The notes under the pieces were generated by a model. That model was not told the DNA's origin. It ran no database searches and saw only the letters and a program-made list of their open reading frames with translations. The position numbers were made by a program, and so were the translations under genes. Shown here one piece after another: positions 16,298-23,598 of a stretch of 48,566 nucleotides of DNA (position 1 is the stretch's first letter; the number at the start of each line of letters is the position of its first letter). Source of the stretch: an uncultured Treponema sp. (lineage in GTDB: Bacteria; Spirochaetota; Spirochaetia; Treponematales; Treponemataceae); NCBI GenBank assembly GCA_947177175.1, contig CAMWTK010000011.1, positions 1 to 48,566 of the forward strand, given 5' to 3'.

Positions 16298-16831
16298 ATG
16301 AAGACAAAAACAAACCGACTTCGCATCCTGTTTTTCGCCGTGCTTTCCTGCATGGCAGTGCAGACCGCTTCGGCAGCAAAACTTTCCGAGCCGCGGCACA
16401 AGCTCATCACGTTCGCGTTGCAGCTGCAAGGAACGCCCTACGTGTTCGGCGGGCAGTCGCCTGAGCAGGGCTTTGACTGCTCCGGCTATATCCGGTACGT
16501 CGCGAGCAACGTCGCCGGCATACAGCTTCCGCGCACGGCGAATGAAATCTACAACTCCAAGCGGGTGAAAAAAATTCCGCGGGAAGAGCGGGAGCCGGGC
16601 GACCTGATGTTCTTCAAAAGCGACCTGGAGTCCGACCGAATCACGCACATCGGCATTTATTGCGGCGTATACCGCGGGCAGGAAAAGGCGTTCTACGGAA
16701 AGCGCGTCTTCATCTCGGCAGTCAGCGACGGGCCAAAGACCGGCATTCAGCTGACCCTTATCAGCGAGCGGTACTGGAAAAAGCATTTCTTTGCCTACGG
16801 AAGAATCCTGCCGCCCAGCGTCAAGAAATAA
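16298..16831 (+). CDS. Secreted NlpC/P60 cysteine peptidase
   Basis: A 177-aa protein with a signal peptide (MKTKTNRLRILFFAVLS, cleaved near ASA-AK) and one NlpC/P60 domain. The catalytic Cys lies in FDCSGYIRYV, the His in RITHIGIYCG, and the fold start is GTPYVFGGQSPEQG. Such enzymes cut gamma-D-Glu to DAP bonds in peptidoglycan stems in the periplasm. The start at 16298 is set by the signal peptide and a weak AAGAGA site; an upstream in-frame ATG adds an unlikely extension. It lies 57 bases after the XRE gene and 27 before the YbaK-like gene. Confidence 0.88.
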   Translation: MKTKTNRLRILFFAVLSCMAVQTASAAKLSEPRHKLITFALQLQGTPYVFGGQSPEQGFDCSGYIRYVASNVAGIQLPRTANEIYNSKRVKKIPREEREPGDLMFFKSDLESDRITHIGIYCGVYRGQEKAFYGKRVFISAVSDGPKTGIQLTLISERYWKKHFFAYGRILPPSVKK

Positions 16832-16858
16832 TCCGCCGCACCAGACAAGGAGCAACTC

Positions 16859-17326
16859 ATGTCATTGGAAAAAGTACGCGCCCGGTTCGCAGGCACCGAA
16901 ATGGAAGGCAAAATCATGGAACTCGCGCAGTCGTCCGCCACCGTGGAACTTGCCGCCGCCGCGCTTTCCTGCGAGCCTGACCGCATCGCAAAATCGCTCT
17001 CGTTCCTGCTCGGGGATGCTTGCATCGTCGTGGTCGTCTCGGGGCTGTCCAAGATTGACAACGCAAAATACAAGGCGCGTTTCGGCGCGAAGGCGAAGAT
17101 GATTCCCGCCGCCGACGTGGAGCGGCTCACCGGTCATGCCGTCGGCGGAGTCTGCCCGTTCGCCCTCAACGACGGCTGCACCGTCTACCTCGACGAAAGC
17201 CTGCGCGCCTACGATTTCGTGTACCCCGCCGCCGGCAGCACGAATTCTGCCGTCAAGATGACCATCGCGCAGCTGGAAACATTCTCCGGCTGTGCCGCCT
17301 GGGTGGACGTGACGAAAAAAGCCTAG
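16859..17326 (+). CDS. YbaK/EbsC-type aminoacyl-tRNA deacylase domain protein
   Basis: A stand-alone YbaK domain (155 aa), the family that hydrolyses mischarged aminoacyl-tRNAs such as Cys-tRNA-Pro. Typical segments are the conserved lysine in DRIAKSLSFLL, LSKIDNAKYKARFGAK, the HAVGGVCPFAL loop (usual form GxxxGGVSPFG) and YPAAGSTNSAVKMTIAQL. A strong AGGAG site precedes the ATG. It probably edits tRNA in the cytoplasm; which tRNA cannot be told. Convergent with the expansin gene. Confidence 0.88.
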   Translation: MSLEKVRARFAGTEMEGKIMELAQSSATVELAAAALSCEPDRIAKSLSFLLGDACIVVVVSGLSKIDNAKYKARFGAKAKMIPAADVERLTGHAVGGVCPFALNDGCTVYLDESLRAYDFVYPAAGSTNSAVKMTIAQLETFSGCAAWVDVTKKA

Positions 17327-17363
17327 GCCTTGCGGCGAATCCGGCACGGCGCGCGCAGTGAAG

Positions 17364-18118
17364 TCAGTAAGGAAAATTCACGCCGATGTCATAGCGGCCG
17401 CCAGCAGACAGGGCACGGATTGTCGTACCCGTTACCGTATGCCCGGAAACATCGGTCAGCCGGAAAGACACGTCCGACAGCAACATCCCGCTGCCAGATT
17501 TGATGAACCACCAATTGTTTTCGTTCCCACTCAGTTTTTGCATCGGCGTGAAATTCTTGCCGTCAAAAGAAACTTCGACCTTGGCGAGCGGATAGCGCAT
17601 ATCGTAAAACCGTCCGGCAAGCCACCACTGGTTCAAGCCGCTCTTCACTTCAAAATGTATGTTCTGCGAAGTCTGATACGCAATCTTTCTTATCGAAACG
17701 TTGAGTTGTCCTTTAGCCGTATCGTCCAGCACCGCAAACGCATTCTCGCCCACATCAAAAAAATAATCCGCCCGACTTGTCCACTGCGCGTTCCCCTCGT
17801 TCGGGCATAAGTCCGTCACCAGCACTCGGATTGTCTTGCCGTTGTACGTAATCTCTGCCGCAGACTGCGGCGGGAATTCAGTCAGCTTGTTCTCCGAAAC
17901 CGCGCATTTGTACCAACCATTTTCAAGCTCCGGCGTGTAATACGCCACGGAATCTTTATCATACGTGGTATAAAACGTGATTATGCCTTCCTGCGGCTCT
18001 CCCGTGCTTCCCGCAGGCGGCAAAGCCCCCCCCATTCGTCATTTTCCGCAGGAAGTCCGTCGCACGAAAGAAAAAGCAACGGCAGCAACAGCGTAAGGAC
18101 AAAAAATCGTTTTCTCAT
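17364..18118 (-). pseudogene. Expansin-like lipoprotein, frame broken (possibly phase-variable) at a G8 tract
   Basis: Starting at 18118, after a good GGAG site, the minus strand encodes a lipoprotein signal (MRKRFFVLTLLLPLLFL, lipobox LSC) and reaches a run of eight G at 18026-18033. With eight G the frame soon ends at TAA; the expansin body is in the next frame from 18035 down to 17364. Nine (or six) G would join them. The body has the double-psi barrel (GIITFYTTYDKD; catalytic-like Asp in VTDLCPNEGNA) and the beta-sandwich domain of bacterial expansins such as B. subtilis YoaJ (WWLAGRFYDMRYPLAKVEVS, NNWWFIKSGSG, FRLTDVSGHTV). Expansins loosen plant cell wall without hydrolysis. Sequencing error in the run is an alternative. 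Confidence 0.8.
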
Positions 18119-18129
18119 CACAACTCCAT

Positions 18130-18440
18130 ATATATGACCAACGAAGCATCACGGCGTGCCGAATCCGCCGAAATTCAGTCAGCGGGGCATTTCGGTTTGC
18201 CGCGCTCGTCAAAATTCAGTCAGCGGACGATTTCGGCTTGCCGCGTTCGCCAAAATTCGGTCAGCGGAACATCACGGCTTGCCGCGTTCGCTAAAATTCG
18301 CTCAGCGGACGATTTCGGCGTGCCGCGTTCGCTAAAATTCAGTCAGCGGAGCATCACGGCTTGCCGTGTTTGTCAAAATTCGCTCAGCGGACGTTTTCGA
18401 CTTGCCGTATTCGCCAAAATTCGGCAAGCGGACGTTTCCG
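18130..18440 (-). repeat. 41-bp tandem array B upstream of the expansin gene
   Basis: AAATTC recurs at 18171, 18212, 18253, 18294, 18335, 18376 and 18417, an exact 41-base period, with units alternating between GGACGATTTCGG and GGAACATCACGG variants. The array ends about 20 bases from the expansin ribosome site, so it forms the whole upstream region of that gene. It also separates ilvN from it. In minus orientation the unit (GGCAAGCCGT ... GAATTTTGGCGAAC) matches the units of the other two arrays in this window. Confidence 0.85.
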
Positions 18441-18451
18441 CCCGCATCCTG

Positions 18452-18943
18452 CTATTGCAACACGCCGCTGCCGCGCTGCATTGCGGTCAGGCCGGTCTTG
18501 ACCAGTTCGATGATGCCGTACGGCTCAAGCAGACGGATCAGGCTGTCGAGCTTTTCCTCGCTGCCGGTCGCCTCCACGATGACGGACTCGTGGTCAACGT
18601 CAACGATGTGGGCGCGGAAGATGTCGCAGGTCTCGATGATGACGGCGCGGTCGGTACCTTTTGCCCGCACTTTTATCAGCGCCATCTCGCGGCGGCAGGA
18701 TTCGGCCTTGTGGAAATGCGCGATGGAGATGACCTCCACCAGCTTTGCCAGCTGCTTGCGGATCTGGTCGAGCGTGTATTCGTCGCCGTCCACCACAATC
18801 GTCATGCGCGACTGACCGGGATTGTGGGTCTCGCAGACGGTCAGGCTGTCGATATTGAACCCGCGGCGACTGAACAGCCCCGAAACGCGGCTCAGAACGC
18901 CCGCGTGGTTTTCCACCAGAACAGAAAGTACATATTTCGACAT
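18452..18943 (-). CDS. ilvN: Acetolactate synthase regulatory (small) subunit
   Basis: A 163-aa IlvN/IlvH with two ACT-type halves: MSKYVLSVLVENHAGVLSRV with GLFSRRGFNIDSLTV, and the second half from about residue 80 (ALIKVRAKG, HIVDVDHESVIVEATG, LLEPYGIIELVKTG). It binds the catalytic subunit and gives valine feedback control in branched-chain amino acid synthesis. The start is set by AAGGAG five bases upstream. No catalytic ilvB gene is in the window, which is unusual because ilvB normally precedes ilvN. It follows the aroF-pheA fusion by 31 bases in the same direction, suggesting cotranscription. Confidence 0.93.
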   Translation of the reverse strand: MSKYVLSVLVENHAGVLSRVSGLFSRRGFNIDSLTVCETHNPGQSRMTIVVDGDEYTLDQIRKQLAKLVEVISIAHFHKAESCRREMALIKVRAKGTDRAVIIETCDIFRAHIVDVDHESVIVEATGSEEKLDSLIRLLEPYGIIELVKTGLTAMQRGSGVLQ

Positions 18944-18974
18944 AAAAACTCCTTGCCGTGTCAATTCGGCGATG

Positions 18975-20927
18975 CTAGCTTCCGTTGTACACGCCGAGCA
19001 GGCGCACGTCCTCGGTCTTTGCCCGGAGCGCGTCCAGCACGGTGCGCACATACGATTCCTTGTCGGCGACTGACTCGTCGAGCACGGCATCGGCATAGAA
19101 CCAGTACCGCCACGGCTTGCCCGCAATCGGGCGGCTCTCCAGACGGCTCAAGTTCAGGTGCGCCTGCTGAAAAATGCCGAGGCACTCATACAGCGCGCCC
19201 GGCTCGTTGGGCGTGCTGAACATGAACGATGCCATATTCGGCGCAGTGCCCTCGCCCAGCCGCTGGCGGAACGCCTGATCCGCCGCGCCGCCCGTCAGAT
19301 GATTGGGGGCGATGATCACGAAGCGCGTGTAATTGCGCGGGTCGTCCTCAATGCCGTCCCGGAGCACCGTCAGATCGTACAGCCGCGCGTTCACGCTGCT
19401 GGCGATCGCGGCGTTTTCGGGCGCATTTTTTTCGCCCACCAGTTTTGCCGCCGTCGCCGTGGAGACCGCCTCCACCTGCGCCCAGTCCTTGTGGGCGAAC
19501 AGAAAATCGTGGCACTGGCTCAACGCCTGCGGATGCGAGTAGACTGTCTTAATCGAATCGAGCGTCGCCCCCTTGCAGGCAAGCAGCGCGTGCTGAATCC
19601 GCAGCGTGACCGAGCCGACGATCGAAACGTCCTCAAACTGGGTCAAATTGTCATAATTCTGATAGACCGAACCGGCAAGGCTGTTCTCAATCGGCACCAT
19701 GCCATAGTCCGCGCGACCGTCCACCACGGCCAGGAACAAATCGCGGAACGAATCCACCGCCTCCGCCGTGACGCTGCCGTCAAAATACCGCTCGATTGCC
19801 TGCTCCGCATACGCGCCTTTCTTGCCGCTGAACGCGCAGGTAATCCGCTCTTTTTTCGTCCCCGCCGGTTTTTCCGCCGCCGGCTTTGCCGTGCGGATAT
19901 GCGCCACCGATTTTCCCACCACGGGCGCGAGCGCCTCAATGTCGCGCATGAGTTTTTCAAACTGCCCGGGATAGAGTGCCTGCGCCGCGTCGCTCAGTGC
20001 CTTTTCGGGGTGGCAGTGCACTTCCACGATGATACCGTCCGCGCCCGACGCAATCGCCGCAAGCCCCATCGGGGGAATCTTGTCGCGGATGCCCACCGCA
20101 TGGCTGGGATCGACGATAATCGGCAGGTGCGTCATGCTCCGCATAATCGGAATCGCGCTCAAATCAAGCGTGTTGCGCGTCGCTTTCTCGTACGTGCGGA
20201 TGCCGCGCTCGCACAGAATCACCTTGTCCGTTCCCGCAGAAAGCAGGTATTCCGCCGCCATCAGCAGTTCCTCGATCGTGGCAGAAAGCCCGCGCTTGAG
20301 GATGACCGGCTTGCCGAGCGCGCCGAGTTTTTTGAGCAGCTCAAAATTCTGCATGTTGCGCGCGCCCACCTGATACACGTCCACATAATCGGCCATCACG
20401 GGAATATTTTCCGCCGCCACGATTTCCGTCACCACGGGCAGACCGTATTTTTCGCCCGCCTCTTTCAGATATTGCAAGCCCTCTTCGCCCAAGCCCTGAA
20501 ACGCATAAGGCGACGTGCGCGGCTTGTACGCACCGCCGCGCAGCATGACCGCTCCCGCATGGGCGACCGCCGCCGCCGCGTCCAGCATCTGCTGGCGGCT
20601 CTCCACCGCGCACGGACCGGCAATCGCGACCACGCGGCTTCCGCCCACGCGGATAATCTGCCCGCGCCCGTTCGGAATCTCAACCACCGTGTTCTCCGGG
20701 CGGAACTCGCGGGAAGCCAATTTGTACGGCTTTGAAATGGGAATGACGTTCGCCACGCCCGGCAACACCGCCACTTCGCGGATGTCCATCGCCAGTTTTC
20801 CCACCGCCGCCAGAATCGTGCTCTCCTCGCCCTTCACTTCGTTCACCTTGAAGTTGCGCCCGGCAAGCACACTCTTTATGGCAGACTTCTCGGCATCGCT
20901 CGCATCATGTTTGAGTACGATAATCAT
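18975..20927 (-). CDS. DAHP synthase-prephenate dehydratase fusion
   Basis: A 650-aa fusion. Residues 1-70 are the ferredoxin-like regulatory domain of type-I-beta DAHP synthases (MIIVLKHDASD), 90-340 the catalytic barrel (AGPCAVES, RGGAYKPRTSPY, KRGLSATIEE, VDPSHAVG). After a Lys/Pro/Ala linker, about 365-545 is prephenate dehydratase (GKKGAYAEQAI, VPIENSLAGSV, NYTRFVII) and the end is a phenylalanine-binding ACT domain (NEPGALYECLGIF, ESRPIAGKPWRYWFYAD). It joins the first step of the shikimate pathway to the phenylalanine branch, so Phe could control both. A TATACT box ends six bases before the ATG; no ribosome site. Confidence 0.92.
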   Translation of the reverse strand: MIIVLKHDASDAEKSAIKSVLAGRNFKVNEVKGEESTILAAVGKLAMDIREVAVLPGVANVIPISKPYKLASREFRPENTVVEIPNGRGQIIRVGGSRVVAIAGPCAVESRQQMLDAAAAVAHAGAVMLRGGAYKPRTSPYAFQGLGEEGLQYLKEAGEKYGLPVVTEIVAAENIPVMADYVDVYQVGARNMQNFELLKKLGALGKPVILKRGLSATIEELLMAAEYLLSAGTDKVILCERGIRTYEKATRNTLDLSAIPIMRSMTHLPIIVDPSHAVGIRDKIPPMGLAAIASGADGIIVEVHCHPEKALSDAAQALYPGQFEKLMRDIEALAPVVGKSVAHIRTAKPAAEKPAGTKKERITCAFSGKKGAYAEQAIERYFDGSVTAEAVDSFRDLFLAVVDGRADYGMVPIENSLAGSVYQNYDNLTQFEDVSIVGSVTLRIQHALLACKGATLDSIKTVYSHPQALSQCHDFLFAHKDWAQVEAVSTATAAKLVGEKNAPENAAIASSVNARLYDLTVLRDGIEDDPRNYTRFVIIAPNHLTGGAADQAFRQRLGEGTAPNMASFMFSTPNEPGALYECLGIFQQAHLNLSRLESRPIAGKPWRYWFYADAVLDESVADKESYVRTVLDALRAKTEDVRLLGVYNGS

Positions 20928-20933
20928 AGCAGC

Positions 20934-20962
20934 AGTATAACAGATTTGCCGGGAGAATGCTA
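20934..20962 (-). promoter_or_regulatory. Leaderless promoter of the aroF-pheA fusion
   Basis: Minus strand: TAGCAT (20957-20962), 17 bases, TATACT (20934-20939), six bases, ATG at 20927. It lies in the 63-base gap after thrA, giving this gene a start independent of thrA. Confidence 0.65.
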
Positions 20963-20990
20963 TCGGTTTTGCGGAGAATTCGGGGCGACC

Positions 20991-23489
20991 TCACCGCTCC
21001 GGGTTGAAGCTGACGGTGCGCAGGATGTCGCCAAAAACGCCTGCCGCCGTCACGCCCGCGCCCGCGCCGTAGCCGCGCACCGTGAGCGGAATGGGACTGT
21101 AGCGGGCAGTCTCGAACACAAAGGCATTCTCGCCGCCGCGCACGCCGTACAGCGGGTCGTCCGCGCCCACCTCAAGCAAACCCACGCTCACGCGGCCGTC
21201 ACGGATGGACGCACCCATGCGGAGCACTTTGCCGTGCTTCTTGAGTTCCGCCATTTTCTGGTCAAAATAGCCGTCCAGCTGCGGAAGCCGTTGCAGGAAC
21301 GCTTCGACCGTGCCTTCGACGACAAAATCTCGGGGAAAAATCGAGTTCATCTTGATGTCGGAAAGCTCGATGTCCATGCCTGCCTCACGGGCGATAATGA
21401 GTGCCTTGCGGGCAACGTCCGTGCCTTTCAAGTCGTCACGCGGATCAGGCTCGGTGTAGCGCAGGGCTTTTGCCTCAAGCACTGCCTCGCTGAATTTCTT
21501 GCCCTCGTCCAATTTGCCGAAAATATAGGAAAGCGAGCCGGACATAATGCCGTTGAAGCCCGTGAGCGTGTCGCCGCTTTTGAACAGGTTCTGCAACGTG
21601 TCGATAATCGGAAGCCCCGCGCCGACGTTCGTCTCGTACAGGAAGCGGCGGTGCGCCTCGTTCGCGACCGAACGCAGCTTGTGGTAAAAATCCATGCTCA
21701 TCGAGTTGGCGCGCTTGTTCGGCGTGGCGATGTGCATGCCCGCCGCAAGAATGTCCAAATAGCGTTCGGGCAGGTCGTAGCTCGCCGTGCAGTCCACGAA
21801 AATCGGGTTGAGCGGCTTTGTTTCCCTAACGAACGCGAGGATTTCGTCCACATTCGGCTTTTTCGCCGCTTTCTTGATGTCGTCGCGCCAGGTAGTCAAG
21901 TCAAGCCCGTTGCCGTCGAGCAGCATGCCGTCAAGCGTGGAGATTGCCGCCACTTTGATGTCAACATTCTGCGCGCGCAACGCTTCCTGCTGATCGCGGA
22001 TCTGGTCGAGCAACGCACCGCCAATCGTCCCCGCGCCGAAGGCGAACACCTCGATCGGCTGCGCGGTGTTGAAGAAAAAGAGGTGCGCCGCCTTTACCGC
22101 CAGGTCGCCGTCTTCGCCGTTCACCACGGCAGAAATGGAACGCTCGCTCGACCCCTGCGCAATCGCCAGAATATTGATGCCCCGGCTCGAAAGCGCGTCA
22201 AAAAATTTTCCCGCCACGCCCCGGTTCTGCTTCATGCCGTCGCCGACAATCGAAACGATCGCGCAGTTCTCACGCACTTCAATCGGATTGATAACGCCGT
22301 CGCGGATTTCAAGGTCGAATTCGCCCGACAACACGTCCTTTACGGTCAACGCCTGGCTCTGCCGCACACAGAACGTAATCGTATATTCGGACGACGACTG
22401 CGTGATGAGCAGCAGCGAAACGCCCGCGCGGCTGACGGCGGCAAAAATACGGCTCGCCGTTCCCGTACGCCCTTTCATGCCGCTGCCGCTCACGCTGACC
22501 ATCGCAATACCTTTCAGGCTGGAGATGCCCCGCACGCCGTCCGCCGTATCGTCGCCCCCGAACGATCCCTTGCCGATCCTTGTGCCGCGCGCCGCGGGAT
22601 TATGGCTGTTCAGGCTCCACGCCTCAATGCCTTTTGCGGCAAGCGGCGCGAGCGTCTTGGGATGCAGGACTTTACTGCCGAAGAACGAAAGCTCCATCGC
22701 CTCCTCATACGTCATGTTCTCCACCAAAATCGCGTCGGGAACGATGCGCGGGTCGGCCGTATAAATGCCGTCCACGTCCGTCCAGAATTCCACTTTTTTT
22801 GCACCCAGCCCCGCGCCGATAATCGCCGCGCTGAAGTCAGAGCCGTTGCGCCCGAGCAAGCCCATCGCGTCCTTATCCTCGGCATGAGCGCGCCATGAGC
22901 AGACGAATCCGGGGAACAGCAAAATCTGCGGCTGCTCTTTTTCCGCGCCGTCACGATATGCCCCAAGCGCGTCCGATGTGCGCGCATAATCCGGCTCGCC
23001 CTCTTTCTGGTCGCCCGTCGTAAAAATAAACGCGCGGCTGTCAAGCAGGAGCACGCGCTGCTTTTTTGCCCGCAGAACCGCGTTCACAATCGGCACGCAA
23101 CACAGCTCGCCCATGCCCATAATGCGGCAGTGAATCGACGTAGGGCACTCGCCGAACGTCGCCACGCCGTTCAGCAGTTTTTCCAGCTCGGCAAAATGCG
23201 GCTCTATTTTTTTGAGCACGTCGGCGGCAACAAAGTCCTGCACGTTCGCATGGATTTCGTCGCAAATCGTCTCGTGCGTCCGGCGGATTGCTTCCACAAA
23301 GGCGGCAGGCGTTCCCGTTCCCGCGACGCAGCCGTCAATCGCCGCCTGCAAATGGTTCGACACGCCCGCGACAGCAGAGACAACGACACTCACGCGGTCG
23401 TCCTTTGCGCGCCCAATCATAATATCCACGGAATCAAGTATCCTGCGGGCATTTCCCATGGAAGTGCCGCCAAATTTCAGTGTAAGCAT
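20991..23489 (-). CDS. thrA: Bifunctional aspartokinase-homoserine dehydrogenase
   Basis: An 832-aa ThrA-type fusion. Residues 1-290 are aspartokinase (KFGGTSMG, LLDSRAFIFTTGDQ, GRNGSDFSAAIIGAGL, WTDVDGIYTADPR), about 310-455 two ACT domains (MVSVSGSGMKGRTGTASRIF, IVSIVGDGMKQNRG), and about 460-832 homoserine dehydrogenase (FAFGAGTIGGALLDQI, FVDCTASYDLP, GAGLPIIDTL, GIMSGSLSYIFG, ARKALIIAREAG). It commits aspartate to threonine and methionine and reduces the semialdehyde to homoserine. A GAGGA site precedes the ATG. The thrH phosphotransferase elsewhere in the window may act on the homoserine it makes. Confidence 0.95.
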   Translation of the reverse strand: MLTLKFGGTSMGNARRILDSVDIMIGRAKDDRVSVVVSAVAGVSNHLQAAIDGCVAGTGTPAAFVEAIRRTHETICDEIHANVQDFVAADVLKKIEPHFAELEKLLNGVATFGECPTSIHCRIMGMGELCCVPIVNAVLRAKKQRVLLLDSRAFIFTTGDQKEGEPDYARTSDALGAYRDGAEKEQPQILLFPGFVCSWRAHAEDKDAMGLLGRNGSDFSAAIIGAGLGAKKVEFWTDVDGIYTADPRIVPDAILVENMTYEEAMELSFFGSKVLHPKTLAPLAAKGIEAWSLNSHNPAARGTRIGKGSFGGDDTADGVRGISSLKGIAMVSVSGSGMKGRTGTASRIFAAVSRAGVSLLLITQSSSEYTITFCVRQSQALTVKDVLSGEFDLEIRDGVINPIEVRENCAIVSIVGDGMKQNRGVAGKFFDALSSRGINILAIAQGSSERSISAVVNGEDGDLAVKAAHLFFFNTAQPIEVFAFGAGTIGGALLDQIRDQQEALRAQNVDIKVAAISTLDGMLLDGNGLDLTTWRDDIKKAAKKPNVDEILAFVRETKPLNPIFVDCTASYDLPERYLDILAAGMHIATPNKRANSMSMDFYHKLRSVANEAHRRFLYETNVGAGLPIIDTLQNLFKSGDTLTGFNGIMSGSLSYIFGKLDEGKKFSEAVLEAKALRYTEPDPRDDLKGTDVARKALIIAREAGMDIELSDIKMNSIFPRDFVVEGTVEAFLQRLPQLDGYFDQKMAELKKHGKVLRMGASIRDGRVSVGLLEVGADDPLYGVRGGENAFVFETARYSPIPLTVRGYGAGAGVTAAGVFGDILRTVSFNPER

Positions 23490-23542
23490 AGTTCCTCACA
23501 AACCGCCGCGCAATCGTCCGACCGTGCGGCACGTTTTTTCCC

Positions 23543-23571
23543 ATTGTAATGAAATATGCGGGAAATGACAA
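23543..23571 (-). promoter_or_regulatory. thrA promoter
   Basis: Minus strand: TTGTCA (23566-23571), 17 bases, TACAAT (23543-23548), giving a leader of about 45-50 bases with a ribosome site. I saw no terminator or attenuator structure in it. Confidence 0.65.
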
Positions 23572-23598
23572 TGAGGCAGGAATGAAAACGGCCGGCGC

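Noticed and set aside
18034..18035. Using the ATG that overlaps the G8 run as a true expansin start
   Set aside because: It would give a 223-residue protein with no ribosome site and no export signal, whereas the upstream ATG has both a GGAG site and a lipoprotein signal in the other frame.
18134..19219. Long plus-strand ORF over array B and ilvN
   Set aside because: It is antisense to ilvN and crosses a 41-bp repeat; composition and lack of a start site mark it as a shadow of GC-rich coding DNA.
20907..22898. 663-codon plus-strand ORF opposite thrA
   Set aside because: Arg/His-rich product typical of antisense frames in GC-rich genes; thrA on the other strand is complete and conserved.
23490..23543. 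Possible attenuator or riboswitch in the thrA leader
   Set aside because: Only about 45-50 bases are available, with no terminator hairpin, leader peptide rich in Thr/Ile or recognisable aptamer core.
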